Notes under the pieces: model-generated
What the model was told of the DNA's origin: nothing
Database searches by the model: none
What the model saw: the letters and a program-made list of their open reading frames with translations, nothing else
Position numbers and translations under genes: made by a program
Assembly (NCBI GenBank): GCA_905221605.1
Contig: CAJNDS010001383.1
Coordinates: 1-20,602 of the forward strand
From: Symbiodinium natans
Lineage: Eukaryota > Sar > Dinophyceae > Suessiales > Symbiodiniaceae
Reading direction: 5' to 3'
DNA length: 20,602 nucleotides
Shown here: one piece after another, positions 1 to 8,723 of the stretch
Numbering within the stretch: position 1 is the first letter of the stretch
How the letters are laid out: each line of letters opens with the position of its first letter

Positions 1-88
1 GCACACGCACACGCACACGCACACGCACACGCACATGCGCGCACGCGCACGCACACACGCACACGCGCACACCCACGCACACACACAC

Positions 89-126
<38 letters not shown>
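1..126. repeat. CA/CG dinucleotide microsatellite
   Basis: Alternating purine-pyrimidine tract. It starts as a (GCACAC)-like hexamer, passes through GCGC-rich units and ends as pure (CA)n. It runs off the left edge of the window, so its full length is unknown. Such tracts can adopt Z-DNA. No coding potential. Confidence 0.97.
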
Positions 127-129
<3 letters not shown>

Positions 130-480
130 CCGCACCCTCTTTCGAAGGAGTCGTCAAGGTTTGATTGTACAGCATCCGAGTTCTGGTTGCATCATGAAGA
201 CATAACTACACATAGCATATGTGCATGATACCCAACTGCCACGCACAGGTTTGAAAACAAATGTCTGGCCCCAGCTGCATAATTCAATGCCCAGGTCACC
301 ACATAGAGCTTCGCTGGCCCGAGCTATGTGATGAGCCCTCGGGCCCCCTGCATTTCATTTTTACTTCATCCTTTGCAATCAGGAGTGTACACACACACAC
401 ACCGTTTCTGGGACGGTGCGCGCCACTGCGGTCTGAGAACCCAAGCTAGCCCCTCCCCCTTTCTGCACATGCCAGCCTAA
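127..480. other. unassigned single-copy DNA, possible exon near 285-381
   Basis: No convincing gene. The plus strand is open from about 261 to 449, and the part from about 300 to 381 (peptide ELRWPELCDEPSG) has a coding-like composition. It ends near CAGGA|GTGTAC, a weak donor, and the tract after it is another CA run. Too little evidence to call a gene. Confidence 0.25.
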
Positions 481-1060
481 ACCCTAAACCCCTGAACCCC
501 TAAACCTACAACCCCTACAGCCCCCAAAAACCCTAAACCCCTATAGCCACCAAACCTCTCAACCCGAAGGCTGGGAATGCGCAGGGTTTCACAGCCCAAG
601 GGGCCTTTGCTAGGTATGCCGGGGTTCAGATATCTCTAACCCGAAACCCGAAACCCTAAGCAGCACCCTAAAGTACCCGAAACCCTCGACCCTAAACCCT
701 GAACCTGAAGCCTAAACCCCTTAGCCCCAAACTCTGAACCCTAAAATCGCCAAGGGGGACGCAGGATTTGGGGTGGATCCAGCTCCCGAGGTTGAAGCCC
801 TAAACCCCCCAAAAGACCCTGAAGTCTAAAGCTCCAAGAGTTTGGGGACCCTAAACCCTAAACCCTAAACCCTAAACCCTAAACCCTAAACCCTAAACCC
901 TAAACCCTGGGCTTTAGGGCTTGATCGAACTACACTTAGCTTCTTGCAAGCCCTCTCATGAGCTGCCAAGAATGCTCAAAGGGTTTTGGGTTGAGGGTTG
1001 CGGCTTGAAGGTTTAGGGTTCAGGGCTCAGGGCATTTAGGGAGAAGGCTCCCTGAATGTT
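480..1060. repeat. degenerate telomere-like (CCCTAAA) DNA with a perfect interstitial array
   Basis: Dense variants of CCCTAAA (CCCTGAAC, CCCGAAAC, CCCCTAAA). Positions 849-904 hold eight perfect consecutive CCCTAAA units, followed by a partial one to 908. The motif is the plant/algal/dinoflagellate telomere repeat. Here it is interstitial, because ordinary sequence continues on both sides. After about 985 the orientation flips to TTTAGGG. No gene is visible. Confidence 0.9.
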
Positions 1061-1456
1061 CCAAGATCTTTGAAAACCTGGTGAGCCTGAACTCCGAACC
1101 CCCCCCCGACCCCTTAAACAACTCTCCACAAACCCCCAAGCCTATACCCCCAGCACCACGAACTCCCTCTACCTTCTGGGGTTTATAGGGTTTGCGGGGT
1201 GAAAAAAAGAAACGGAAACCGCCAACGCCCCTAAAAACCACCCAACTAACCCCCTTGACGCACGGGTGGGGGTGAGGGGGAGGCGGGGGAGGGGGGGAGG
1301 GGAGTACCTGGACTATGCGCGGGCCCCTTTTTTCGCGCACTCTCGTTTCTGGTTAGATGATTCAAACCCCTTTTTGCTGCTGTTACTGGTGGTTTTACTT
1401 CATAAAGGACTTTAAACAAATCCGTTGATTTGTCTACTTTTAGTTTTCGTTTGCAG
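1061..1456. other. non-coding, telomere-like and G/C homopolymer-rich spacer
   Basis: CCCTAAA-like motifs continue to about 1250, followed by a G-rich run (1263-1302) that could form a G-quadruplex on the plus strand. From 1340 there is a pyrimidine-rich stretch ending in TTTGCAG at 1450-1456, which looks like the 3' end of an intron leading into the island at 1457. Confidence 0.5.
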
Positions 1457-1705
1457 GAGGCTTACAAGGGAGTCTGGGGCTCTCGTTCCTTCTGCAGGCG
1501 CTCGCCTACGAGTTCCCGAACGCCTTGCCGAAGAGGAGCCCTAAAGACCGAAAGCCCCCAAGCCTTAAACAACCCTAAAACCCTCAACCCACTAAGCCCC
1601 AACACCCTAAAACCCCTAAAGCCTCCCCCCCCCCTTCCCGAAAGCCACCGAAGAGGAGTTTCGTGGTGGTGGATGTCAACACCATTCCGCGAGGCCCGGC
1701 AGTCG
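1457..1705 (+). CDS. two-exon coding island, unknown protein
   Basis: Exon 1 (1457 to about 1535) follows a good acceptor, TTTCGTTTGCAG|GA. Its frame GGC TTA CAA ... is strongly G/C-biased at third positions and includes the peptide LSFLLQALAYEFPNALPKR. Exon 2 (about 1656-1705) continues in the same register as PKRSFVVVDVNTIPRG and could end at the donor GTCG|GTGCTC. The islands are separated by a 120-bp telomere-motif-rich unit. The 11-mer CCGAAGAGGAG is present at both junctions (1528-1538 and 1648-1658), so removing one repeat period restores one continuous frame. The gene is incomplete at both ends, and I do not recognise the family. Confidence 0.45.
1539..1658 (+). other. candidate introner-type intron with 11-bp flanking duplication
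   Basis: The unit repeats CCGAAGAGGAG at exactly 120-bp spacing. Its interior is CCCTAAA-like plus a C run. The likely splice, AG|GAGCCC...CCGAAGAG|GAG, would be a non-GT intron (GA-AG). That is odd in most eukaryotes but reported for dinoflagellates. Direct repeats flanking an intron are the expected footprint of a transposing intron. Confidence 0.4.
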
Positions 1706-1763
1706 GTGCTCTAGATGCCCCCTCCCGGCCCCTCCCCCCCCAAAAGATAAGCGCAACTATGTA

Positions 1764-1895
1764 TTATACATGTGTATATATGTATATACTCATAATAATA
1801 ATACTAAGAATAATAGTAATAATAATAATCGTAAGAATAATAATAATAATAGTATATATATGTACATATTTATATTTATATTTATATACATATAC

Positions 1896-1926
<31 letters not shown>

Positions 1927-1952
1927 CATATATACATACATATATATATAGA
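1764..1952. repeat. AT-rich microsatellites: (TAA)n-like then (TA)n/(CATA)n
   Basis: Positions 1790-1855 are irregular AAT/AAC triplets. Positions 1856-1952 are TA/TATATACA dinucleotide-type DNA. This is the most A+T-rich block of the left half and has no coding meaning in any frame despite being open. It probably lies in an intron or intergenic region. Confidence 0.9.
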
Positions 1953-2112
1953 TGTAATGGGTTCTAGACGATATTTCTATGTTGGATCTTATGAAGGCGA
2001 GGAGCCAGGAAACTCAAAAGGGAACAATCGCAGCAGGTATCCCCGACAGCAGCAGAATGGGCAAAGGCAAGCGCGCGCGCTCCGAATCCACTAGCAGCTA
2101 GAGGTAATTAAC

Positions 2113-2270
2113 AGGCGGGCGCTGGCTGCTTGAGTGCGCGCTCTTCCGGATTGTCTTGAAGGGTTCTTGAAGCGCATGGTGGCTTTGAAGCTGCACACTT
2201 GCTCATGCGAGCGCGCGCTCTGCACCCCATGCAGCTGACAGTCCTTGCCCCGCTCCAGAGCCCGCTCGGC
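2113..2270 (-). CDS. minus-strand exon, unknown basic protein
   Basis: Read on the minus strand, an acceptor AATTACTAG|GCC opens a frame whose third positions are almost all G/C through the first 40 codons. Peptides visible are AERALERGKDCQLHG and VCSFKATMRFKNPSRQ, ending ...QAASARL. A donor CCT|GTTAAT lies at 2112-2111; without splicing the frame stops at 2091-2093. The exon starts in phase 0 and ends with two bases of a codon. The protein is Arg/Lys/Ser-rich with two Cys. Plus-strand frames over the same bases lack the bias, so I prefer the minus strand. Neighbouring exons of this gene were not found. Confidence 0.45.
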
Positions 2271-2330
2271 CTAGTAATTGGATCACACGGAATGGCCACA
2301 CGTGGCGAGGCTCTCTATTGTTATTTGGGA

Positions 2331-2872
2331 AAACACAGATCGCAACCAATCGCGATCCACACGAAATGGCCATTCCATGTGGAAGGTGCGTAACAAAGAA
2401 GGGACCTCGTGTGCATTTTCCTCATGGGAAGGTGATTCTTCCAACGAGAAAACCTTGGAATGCGCTGGGTGCAAACTGCGTCAAACGAAAAGTGACATGA
2501 GGGTGAAATACGGGAAGTACGGGCGAGGTAAGGGTACGATCGGATCGAATCTGTGTTTTTCCACAGGAACGTCCAAAGAGGATGATTGCTGGAAAGCTTC
2601 TCGGGAGAACACAGATCACAGCCAGTTTCTATCTCAACCAGTATTTTCGTTCTGCATTATGGCCCTTCCACCAGTGGAGGGTGAGTAGTTAGAAATGGGG
2701 ACCATCGTGGGAAGGCAGTTTCTATGAATTGGAAACGGGATTGGAAAAACGCAGATCGCAACCAGTTGCGATCTGTATTTTTCCACACGAGAAGGCCATT
2801 CCATGCGGAGAGTGAGTAGCAAACAAGGACCCTGGTGTTCATTTTCGTCGTGGGAAGGTGCATTTTCCACTG
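2331..2872 (+). repeat. three diverged copies of a ~115-125 bp repeat
   Basis: Copies lie at about 2331-2442, 2605-2720 and 2746-2872. Shared blocks in order are: AACRCAGATC, then ARCCARTTK, then GGCCATTCCATG, then a GGAG/GTGAGTAG block (GTGCGTAA in copy 1), then AAGGACC or GGGGACC, then TCRTGGGAAGG. Each copy carries a donor-like GTGAGTA or GTGCGTA at the same internal place. Between copies 1 and 2 there is unrelated sequence with TCTGTGTTTTTCCACAGG. No protein reading is conserved between copies, so this looks like non-coding duplication. Confidence 0.7.
2743..2784 (+). repeat. 42-bp near-perfect inverted repeat (hairpin)
   Basis: The inner stem is an 11-bp perfect pair, CAGATCGCAAC and GTTGCGATCTG, around a CA dinucleotide. 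It is flanked by a 2-bp mismatch and then another 7-bp perfect pair (GGAAAAA with TTTTTCC). It sits at the start of the third repeat copy. The first copy keeps only a damaged version (ATCGCAACCAATCGCGAT), so the hairpin is probably ancestral. Confidence 0.85.
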
Positions 2873-2879
2873 GCAATGT

Positions 2880-3459
<580 letters not shown>

Positions 3460-3780
3460 GCGTCACGTTCTTAATTGATCGCAGGGGTTTTGTGGCGTGC
3501 AATTTTCGTGTTAAGAGACGAAAACCTCGGTATTTACAGTGTTTCCTGGCTTTGTCCGTTTACGGACACGAAAAATGGACGTGTAAAAAGTCCCGCAAAC
3601 TACTTTCAACTACTTTAGGCGCAGGAGGAAAACATCGGTATTTACAGTGTTTTCGGGCTTCAAAAACGGTCAATTACAGGGCCTACTTTGCGCAGACGTG
3701 TTCTCAGAACAGAGGAAAAGACCGGTATTTACAGCGTTTCGCGGGTTTTCTAAGATGTGGCCAAACTTGTCCTTAAACCC
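3460..3780 (+). repeat. three spaced copies of GGTATTTACAGYGTTT; no gene
   Basis: The 16-mer GGTATTTACAGYGTTT occurs at 3529, 3637 and 3723, each preceded by a variant of GARRAAAMC and followed by a CGGG/CTGG-type block. Surrounding sequence is AT-richer with A runs and has no coding bias. The reverse complement of the same motif recurs at 5246-5257. The right flank of the ACT array (3464-3480) resembles, inverted, the left flank of the second array (4646-4662). Confidence 0.75.
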
Positions 3781-4420
3781 GAACGCCTCCAGCAAGCCGA
3801 ACAGTCGTGCACCCTGAAATCCGAAACCCCGAAACCTGAAGCAAGCCCAAAAGTCGTGCACCCTTAAAATCTCAACCCCACAGCGTCAAGCACGTCCCCA
3901 GAAAAAACACAAAACATCTGGAGCCTGAAACCCCAAACCCCATGTGTACCCTGAATGACAAAGCAGTCCCACAGTGCACCCCCTTAAACCTTAAATCCCA
4001 TAGAAAAAGCCCAAAAGTCCTTTCGCCTTACAGCCTCAACCCCAAACCCTTCCCTTAAACCCTCAACCCCAAATCCCAAAAAGCCGAAAAGATCCCGAAA
4101 CCCTCCACTGTGAGCCCAAAAGGTCTTACCCTTAAACCCTAAACCCCAAATCCCAAAAAACCTCAAGCCCCAAACCAAAAACCCTCCACTGTAAGCCCAA
4201 AATGTCTTGCCCTGAAACCCTAAACCCCAGATGCCAAACAAAAACCAAAAGATCTGTAGGCTGAAACCTCAAACCCCATATTTCCACTGGAAGCCCAAAA
4301 GGTTCCCAAAAAAGCCCAAAAGATCTGTACCTGCAAACCCTAAACCCTCCACTGTGAGCCCAAAATATCTTGCCCCTAAACCAACCAAAAAAACAGAGGA
4401 AAACAGTAGACAGCGTGGTC
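3770..4420 (-). repeat. degenerate CCCTAAA-type telomere-like DNA, no gene
   Basis: About 650 bp made almost entirely of loose variants of CCCTAAAC with AGCCCAAAA(A/G) insertions. A longer period is visible: CCACTGTRAGCCCAAAAKRTCTTRCCC occurs in pieces near 4106, 4188 and 4350. Minus-strand frames read as repeated GFRV/GLGF-like peptides, which are an artefact of the telomere motif. I see no real gene. Confidence 0.85.
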
Positions 4421-4422
4421 AA

Positions 4423-4590
4423 GCGTGCACAAAGCCCAGCACGACCCCCATGTGTGCACAAAGCACAGCACGTAATTACCCCCCCACCCCCCCCCCCCCA
4501 ACCCCTCAGCATGGTCATGTGTGCACAAAGCACAGCACGTAATTACCCCCCCCCCACCCACCCCCCCCACCCCCCCCAACCCGTCAAACG
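4423..4590 (+). repeat. ~70-bp tandem minisatellite with long C tracts
   Basis: The block GTGCACAAAGCMCAGCACG occurs three times (near 4425, 4452 and 4520). The last two copies are followed by TAATTACCCCCCC and C-rich runs to 4580. The C tracts could form i-motifs and the complement G-quadruplexes. Not coding. Confidence 0.85.
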
Positions 4591-4666
4591 CAGAAAAAAC
4601 CAGAGAAAACGATAGAAAAAGTCAAAAAACAGCAGAAAACACCATGATCAGTTAAGAGCGTGTCAC

Positions 4667-5098
<432 letters not shown>

Positions 5099-5650
5099 TC
5101 TCCCCCCCCCCCCAGTGCGACGGGAAAAAGTCAACTCTTTCGCATTGTTTTGGCCAAACGCGCGTTTTACGCTAGTTGTTGAGGGTCGTTTTTGGAAACT
5201 TGAGTAGGAACAACACAGTTTTCCGGTTTTTTTGTATGCAAAAGTGCTGTAAATACCAGCATTCGCGGTGGAATTTCGTTGTTTGTTCGTCATTTTGCCG
5301 TTTTTTTGAAATATCAACAAAAACATGCTTTAAATTGAGGGTTCCCATGTCAACCTTTTTTGCGATTCTCTGTAATTTGTTGGTTGTTTTGCCGAAAACG
5401 CTGTTGCTTGTTCCCCGTGCATCCATTGGGGGCATGGGGCGGGTCGGGTGGAGGGGTGAGGGGGAAATTAGTTCGACAGCGTGCATCCCTTAAAAATAAA
5501 TACCAGCATTCGCGTTCCGGGACGATGTGTGGTGTTTCGACGCCAAAATGCAGCAAATACCAGCATCTTTCCTTTTCGAGAGATGTTCCCCGTGCATCCA
5601 TGTCTTGTTTTCGGGGGGATTACAGTCCGAAAGCCGCTGATCCAGCTGAG
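5099..5650 (+). repeat. small dispersed repeats, no clear gene
   Basis: Contains CTGTAAATACCAGCATTCGCG-type blocks at 5247-5265, 5498-5514 and 5555-5567, the reverse complement of the family at 3529-3738. The 17-mer GTTCCCCGTGCATCCAT is also repeated directly at about 5410 and 5584. Sequence is T-rich with G runs. Open frames exist but have no consistent codon bias. Probably intron or intergenic DNA shaped by local duplication. Confidence 0.6.
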
Positions 5651-5724
5651 GCTGCTCCGTTCAAAGGGATGCTTCGGACCCACATGGCCCAGATGCCCAC
5701 TTCAACGTCGGCAAGGGCAACAAC
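5651..5724 (+). CDS. possible exon of a Cys/Asn-rich secreted-type module
   Basis: After CAGCTGAG| the frame reads GCSVQRDASDPHG...DAHFNVGKGNN with good third-position bias in its second half, and ends in phase 0 at AACAAC|GTGGGT. The arrangement Gly-Cys ... His-Phe-Asn recalls a short extracellular Cys module seen repeatedly in algal and dinoflagellate proteins, but this is from memory and unverified. A second frame (ADPAEAAPFKGML) is also open, so the assignment is uncertain. Confidence 0.3.
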
Positions 5725-6498
5725 GTGGGTGACGGTTGGCCTCTCGAACCCTACAGCCATAACACCATATTTTCAGGAGCGTGCTCTTGACGACATGGTT
5801 CAAGGATCTAAGGGCTTTCTCCCACGAACATCAGACATCAACCCTGCCTGCGGTTCGGCCAGCTCTGCGGGGGCGAAAACAAACCTAAACCTAAACATTG
5901 TCAGAGAAGGGATGCTGGACAGTGTGAGTGTGAGCGATGAAACCCTAAACCCTAAACCAGGCAGAACTTTTGGGGTTGATTGTGATGGACACTTGGTATC
6001 TTCGTGGAGTTCGTTGTTTTCTTTGCTGAGTTTGGAGGGGGGCATCTGCCACAAATGATGAGTACGACAAGATGGTTCGTTCCGTGCATGCTGGAGTGTG
6101 GGGTTTTCTGAATCCTGAGAGGCTGAAAGGATAGTTAATCGGTGTTGATGTAGTCCGCGCAGTGCGTCTTTACAGTCAGCTAGGCAGGTGGCCAAGAAAC
6201 AAAAGCATCTAAACCCTAAGCCCTGAACCCTTACAGTTTTGCAAGCTTCGAAGCCCTGGCGGGGGCTTCGGCCTCTGGTGAAAGCTACACAGCTTTGAAG
6301 CTGTTTTCCAGGCCTCCCGGCCTCCCCATAGAAGCCCTAAAGAGCCTGTGCGGTAGCAGAGGTTTCCTATCTGCAAGCCAGCTCGATATGTCTTGGCTCG
6401 ACGAACAACCCGAGACTTGTCACACATGGTTGAGTCCGTTGCTCAAAAGGGTTTAGAAAGGTTTAGACTTTAGGGATGGGAAGCTAGAGGGTTGCTCT
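5725..6498. other. intron/intergenic DNA with telomere-like motifs
   Basis: CCCTAAAC motifs at about 5884, 5942 and 6211; TTTAGAAAGG and similar near 6452. A pyrimidine tract and TTTTCAG at 5771-5776 resemble an acceptor, and the following sequence is open (ERALDDMVQGSKG) but with weak bias. I do not call a gene here. Confidence 0.4.
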
Positions 6499-6745
6499 AT
6501 GCCTATAATCCCTGTCCTGAAACTCGCACGCGACACCTTGCGCCCGAAAGAGCACAGCCTGCGGGTACGAGCTTCGACCCTGAGCTACGTTTGTAGAACG
6601 CTTGCTGTTGAACAAGGGGCCTATACCCGAAACCCGAAACTGCAGCTGAGGAAGCTGCCCTTCTGGCGCCGAGATCCGGACGGCGGAGGAGTGTACTCGC
6701 GCCCACAATGCTCTGAAGAAGGCTCCGGGCCAATGAGAAGTCGGT
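6499..6745 (+). CDS. candidate first exon(s), unknown protein
   Basis: An ATG at 6499 starts a frame with strong G/C third positions: MPIIPVLKLARDTLRPKEH, ending in phase 0 at CTGCGG|GTACGA (exon 6499-6564). The same frame stays open across a telomere-like stretch into a second island, about 6651-6743, LPFWRRDPDGGGVYS, with donor TCG|GTTGGGG. The other frame of that second island is equally biased: CPSGAEIRTAEECTRAHNAL. Its C-x2-G ... C-x-x-A-x-x-A/L spacing would suit an extracellular Cys module. I cannot decide between these readings. Confidence 0.35.
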
Positions 6746-6937
6746 TGGGGCACAAGCTTCTTAGCGTCAAGCACTGGCCTTTGAGTCCAGGATGTGGGGT
6801 TTGTGGAGTTCCGGAAGCTTCTTGAGTGAGGGAGAGAGAGAGGGAGTTTGAGGCTTCTGGATCTGTTGGCCTGGCATTGAACTCGGGGGTGTGTGGCTGA
6901 ACTACACACCCGGAGTCCCGGGTGTCTCATTTCGCAG

Positions 6938-7261
6938 CTTCCTCACTTGGCCCTTTGCATGAAAAGGGCTGCGTATGCCACTGATGATACATCATCATCC
7001 TGCATGGAATGCTGGATAGGCCCTGGGCAGCATGTTAGGCAGGTGGACAATAACTCGAGCTTTGTCCAGTGGACGAGTAAAGCAACGGGGCCCAAAACTC
7101 CTCCCAAGACGAAGAAGTCCCCGGAGAAACGGGACCACTGGCTCGTGTTGGGATTCTGCACCGAGCATATGCGAGTAAGATGGCCTGAACCTCAGTTACA
7201 GATGGTAGCTCCGCCGCAAGCATCACAAAGCGACATACTTGGTGGGCTTTCTGTGATTGGT
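6938..7261 (+). CDS. long exon, unknown Lys/Trp-containing protein
   Basis: The acceptor CATTTCGCAG|CTT opens 108 codons in phase 0. Segments include CMKRAAYATDDTSSS, NSSFVQWTSKATGPKTP, KKSPEKRDHWLVLGF and APPQASQSDILGGLS, ending at GGT|GTATGT, a near-consensus donor. Codon bias is strongest at 7100-7174, which could alternatively be the end of a shorter exon (ATGCGA|GTAAGA is also a good donor). A hydrophilic Lys-rich middle is followed by a Pro/Gln-rich tail. No domain recognised. Confidence 0.5.
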
Positions 7262-7465
7262 GTATGTTGTACTTTGATCTTGGGGCTTGAGGATGTCGCC
7301 TGCAGTGGTGCTGTAGGAAAGTTTCAGCTGATTATTGGTGGTATCTGGTATGAGTGTTGACGCATTTTCCAAGTATCTGCCCTGCAGTGAGTCCGAGAGG
7401 TCAACTAGGAAACACGCTCGAAGCCTACCCGAGCGTGAGCCCACGGCATTTGTCCCTCTTGAGAC

Positions 7466-8114
7466 ATGTCGGCCCCCAAAGCCCTGAAGGAGATCAAGAA
7501 GACCTACGGAGGCAGCAACATGTTTGGGGGCATCAAAGTTCAAAGCGCATCCCCCCGAAATCCCGGCTCAGAGAGCCAGGGGGGGAGGGTAGTTTTTGTG
7601 ATCCCCAAATCCCAAGAGCTTTTGGGAAGTTTAGACCCGAAACCCTAAACCCCAAACGTTCGCAGTTGTGGTTCGGGGCGTGGATTTCTGAGCACCTACT
7701 CCCTGTCAGCCCCCCATCTGACCCGAAAGCCACAAGCTTCAAGTCCCTATTTCGTTTCCAGGGTTTGGGGTTTTGGGTTTAGGGTCCTTCAACCCTCAAT
7801 ACCCACATACCCAAACGTCCCCAAACTTCCAAACCCTGAAGCCCCGTAATCTTGACACCCAACCCCCCCCCCCCCCCCCCCACAAAAAAAAAATGCAAAA
7901 AGAAGCGAAACCCCACATCCCTGAAGCCCCTGTACCACAGGCTGGCGCTCCAAGGGGCTGATCAGCGTCAACGATCCAGGCAACGAGATCCCGCGCTCGC
8001 GGCTGCAGAAGTCGGGTGGAACTTTGTGGGATGTTTTGGGGAGTGGGGCAGCAGGAAACAAGGCCCACAACCAGAATCCCCCGACGGGTTCGATGTGGGG
8101 CTCCTGCTGCCAGG
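7466..8114 (+). CDS. three-exon gene model with ATG start, unknown protein
   Basis: Exon 1 is 7466-7537: ATG TCG GCC..., MSAPKALKEIKKTYGGSNMF, ending AAA|GTTCAA in phase 0. Exon 2 is 7666-7762: acceptor GTTCGCAG|TTG, LWFGAWISEHLLPVSPPSD, ending one base into a codon at CAGG|GTTTGGGG. Exon 3 is 7941-8114: acceptor ACCACAG|GC, WRSKGLISVNDPGNEIPRS ... GGTLWDVLGSGAAGNKAHN ... MWGSCC. The phases agree at both joins and third positions are clearly G/C-biased, which makes this the best-supported model in the window. Intron 2 (178 bp) begins in a telomere-like motif. The 3' end is open: after CCAGG|GTTGAAGG a very short intron (22 nt) ending CTTCAG would continue in phase to a TAA at 8184-8186. Family unknown. 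Confidence 0.5.
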
Positions 8115-8350
8115 GTTGAAGGTTTTTGGGCTTCAGAGGTCGCTGGTGGCGTGCCCCAAAGTGCTGCGCGCCAAGCCATGCTTTAAAATAGTCTGACGTT
8201 TGGCGGCTCGGAAGCCCTGCGTCTTACCTGAAAAGCCCCAAACTCCAACAATCCTTTCCCTCCCCCCCCCCGCCCTCTCCCCCCCCCCCTCCCCGCAGAA
8301 AGGCCCCCCAGCAAAAATCCGAAGGAACTTAGAACCCAAATGCAACCCCA

Positions 8351-8430
8351 TTAGGGTGCTGATAAGGGGTTTTTTTCGAAGTGGGCTGTAAGTACAGTTA
8401 TAACTGGTGAGCATCCTGCGAACCTCCAAG
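8351..8430 (+). mobile_element. MITE-like inverted-repeat element, truncated copy 1
   Basis: Only the right arm survives: GTAAGTACAGTTATAACTGG, then TCCTGCGAACCTCCAAGT. It matches the right arms of the elements ending at 12387 and 14567. The interior GGGTGCTGATAAGGGG also matches interior sequence of those copies. The left arm is missing. It ends 16 bp before the putative exon at 8447. Confidence 0.7.
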
Positions 8431-8446
8431 TGAGGCCCTTCTGCAG

Positions 8447-8662
8447 CTCGGGAGGTGGCCCTGCGACTCGCCTCAAAGCGCCTTCTGGCGGTTGAGGGCG
8501 GTGTGGTCGTGCTGGCAAGAAGTAGTTCTTAGCATGAAGCAGTAGTGGTAGGGGATGGTAGGGGTAGCGGTTGTGGTAGTTGTGGTTGTTGTGGTTGTTG
8601 TGGTGGTAGTGGTGGTAGTGGTAGTGGTAGTGGTAGTGGTAGTGGTAGTGGTAGTGGTAGTG

Positions 8663-8723
<61 letters not shown>

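Noticed and set aside
849-908. A true chromosome end
   Set aside because: Ordinary sequence and coding islands continue on both sides, and telomere-like motifs occur in both orientations throughout the window.
1985-2099. Plus-strand island ending MGKGKRARSESTSS then TAG
   Set aside because: Short, with three competing frames, and adjacent to a much better minus-strand exon; the donor AG|GTAATT lies after the stop.
3984-4533. Minus-strand frames rich in GFRV/GLGF-like peptides
   Set aside because: They are translations of degenerate TTTAGGG repeats, not genes.
6484-6930. 148-codon minus-strand open frame
   Set aside because: Mirror of biased plus-strand coding; composition dominated by Ser/Arg/Pro without coding-like third positions.
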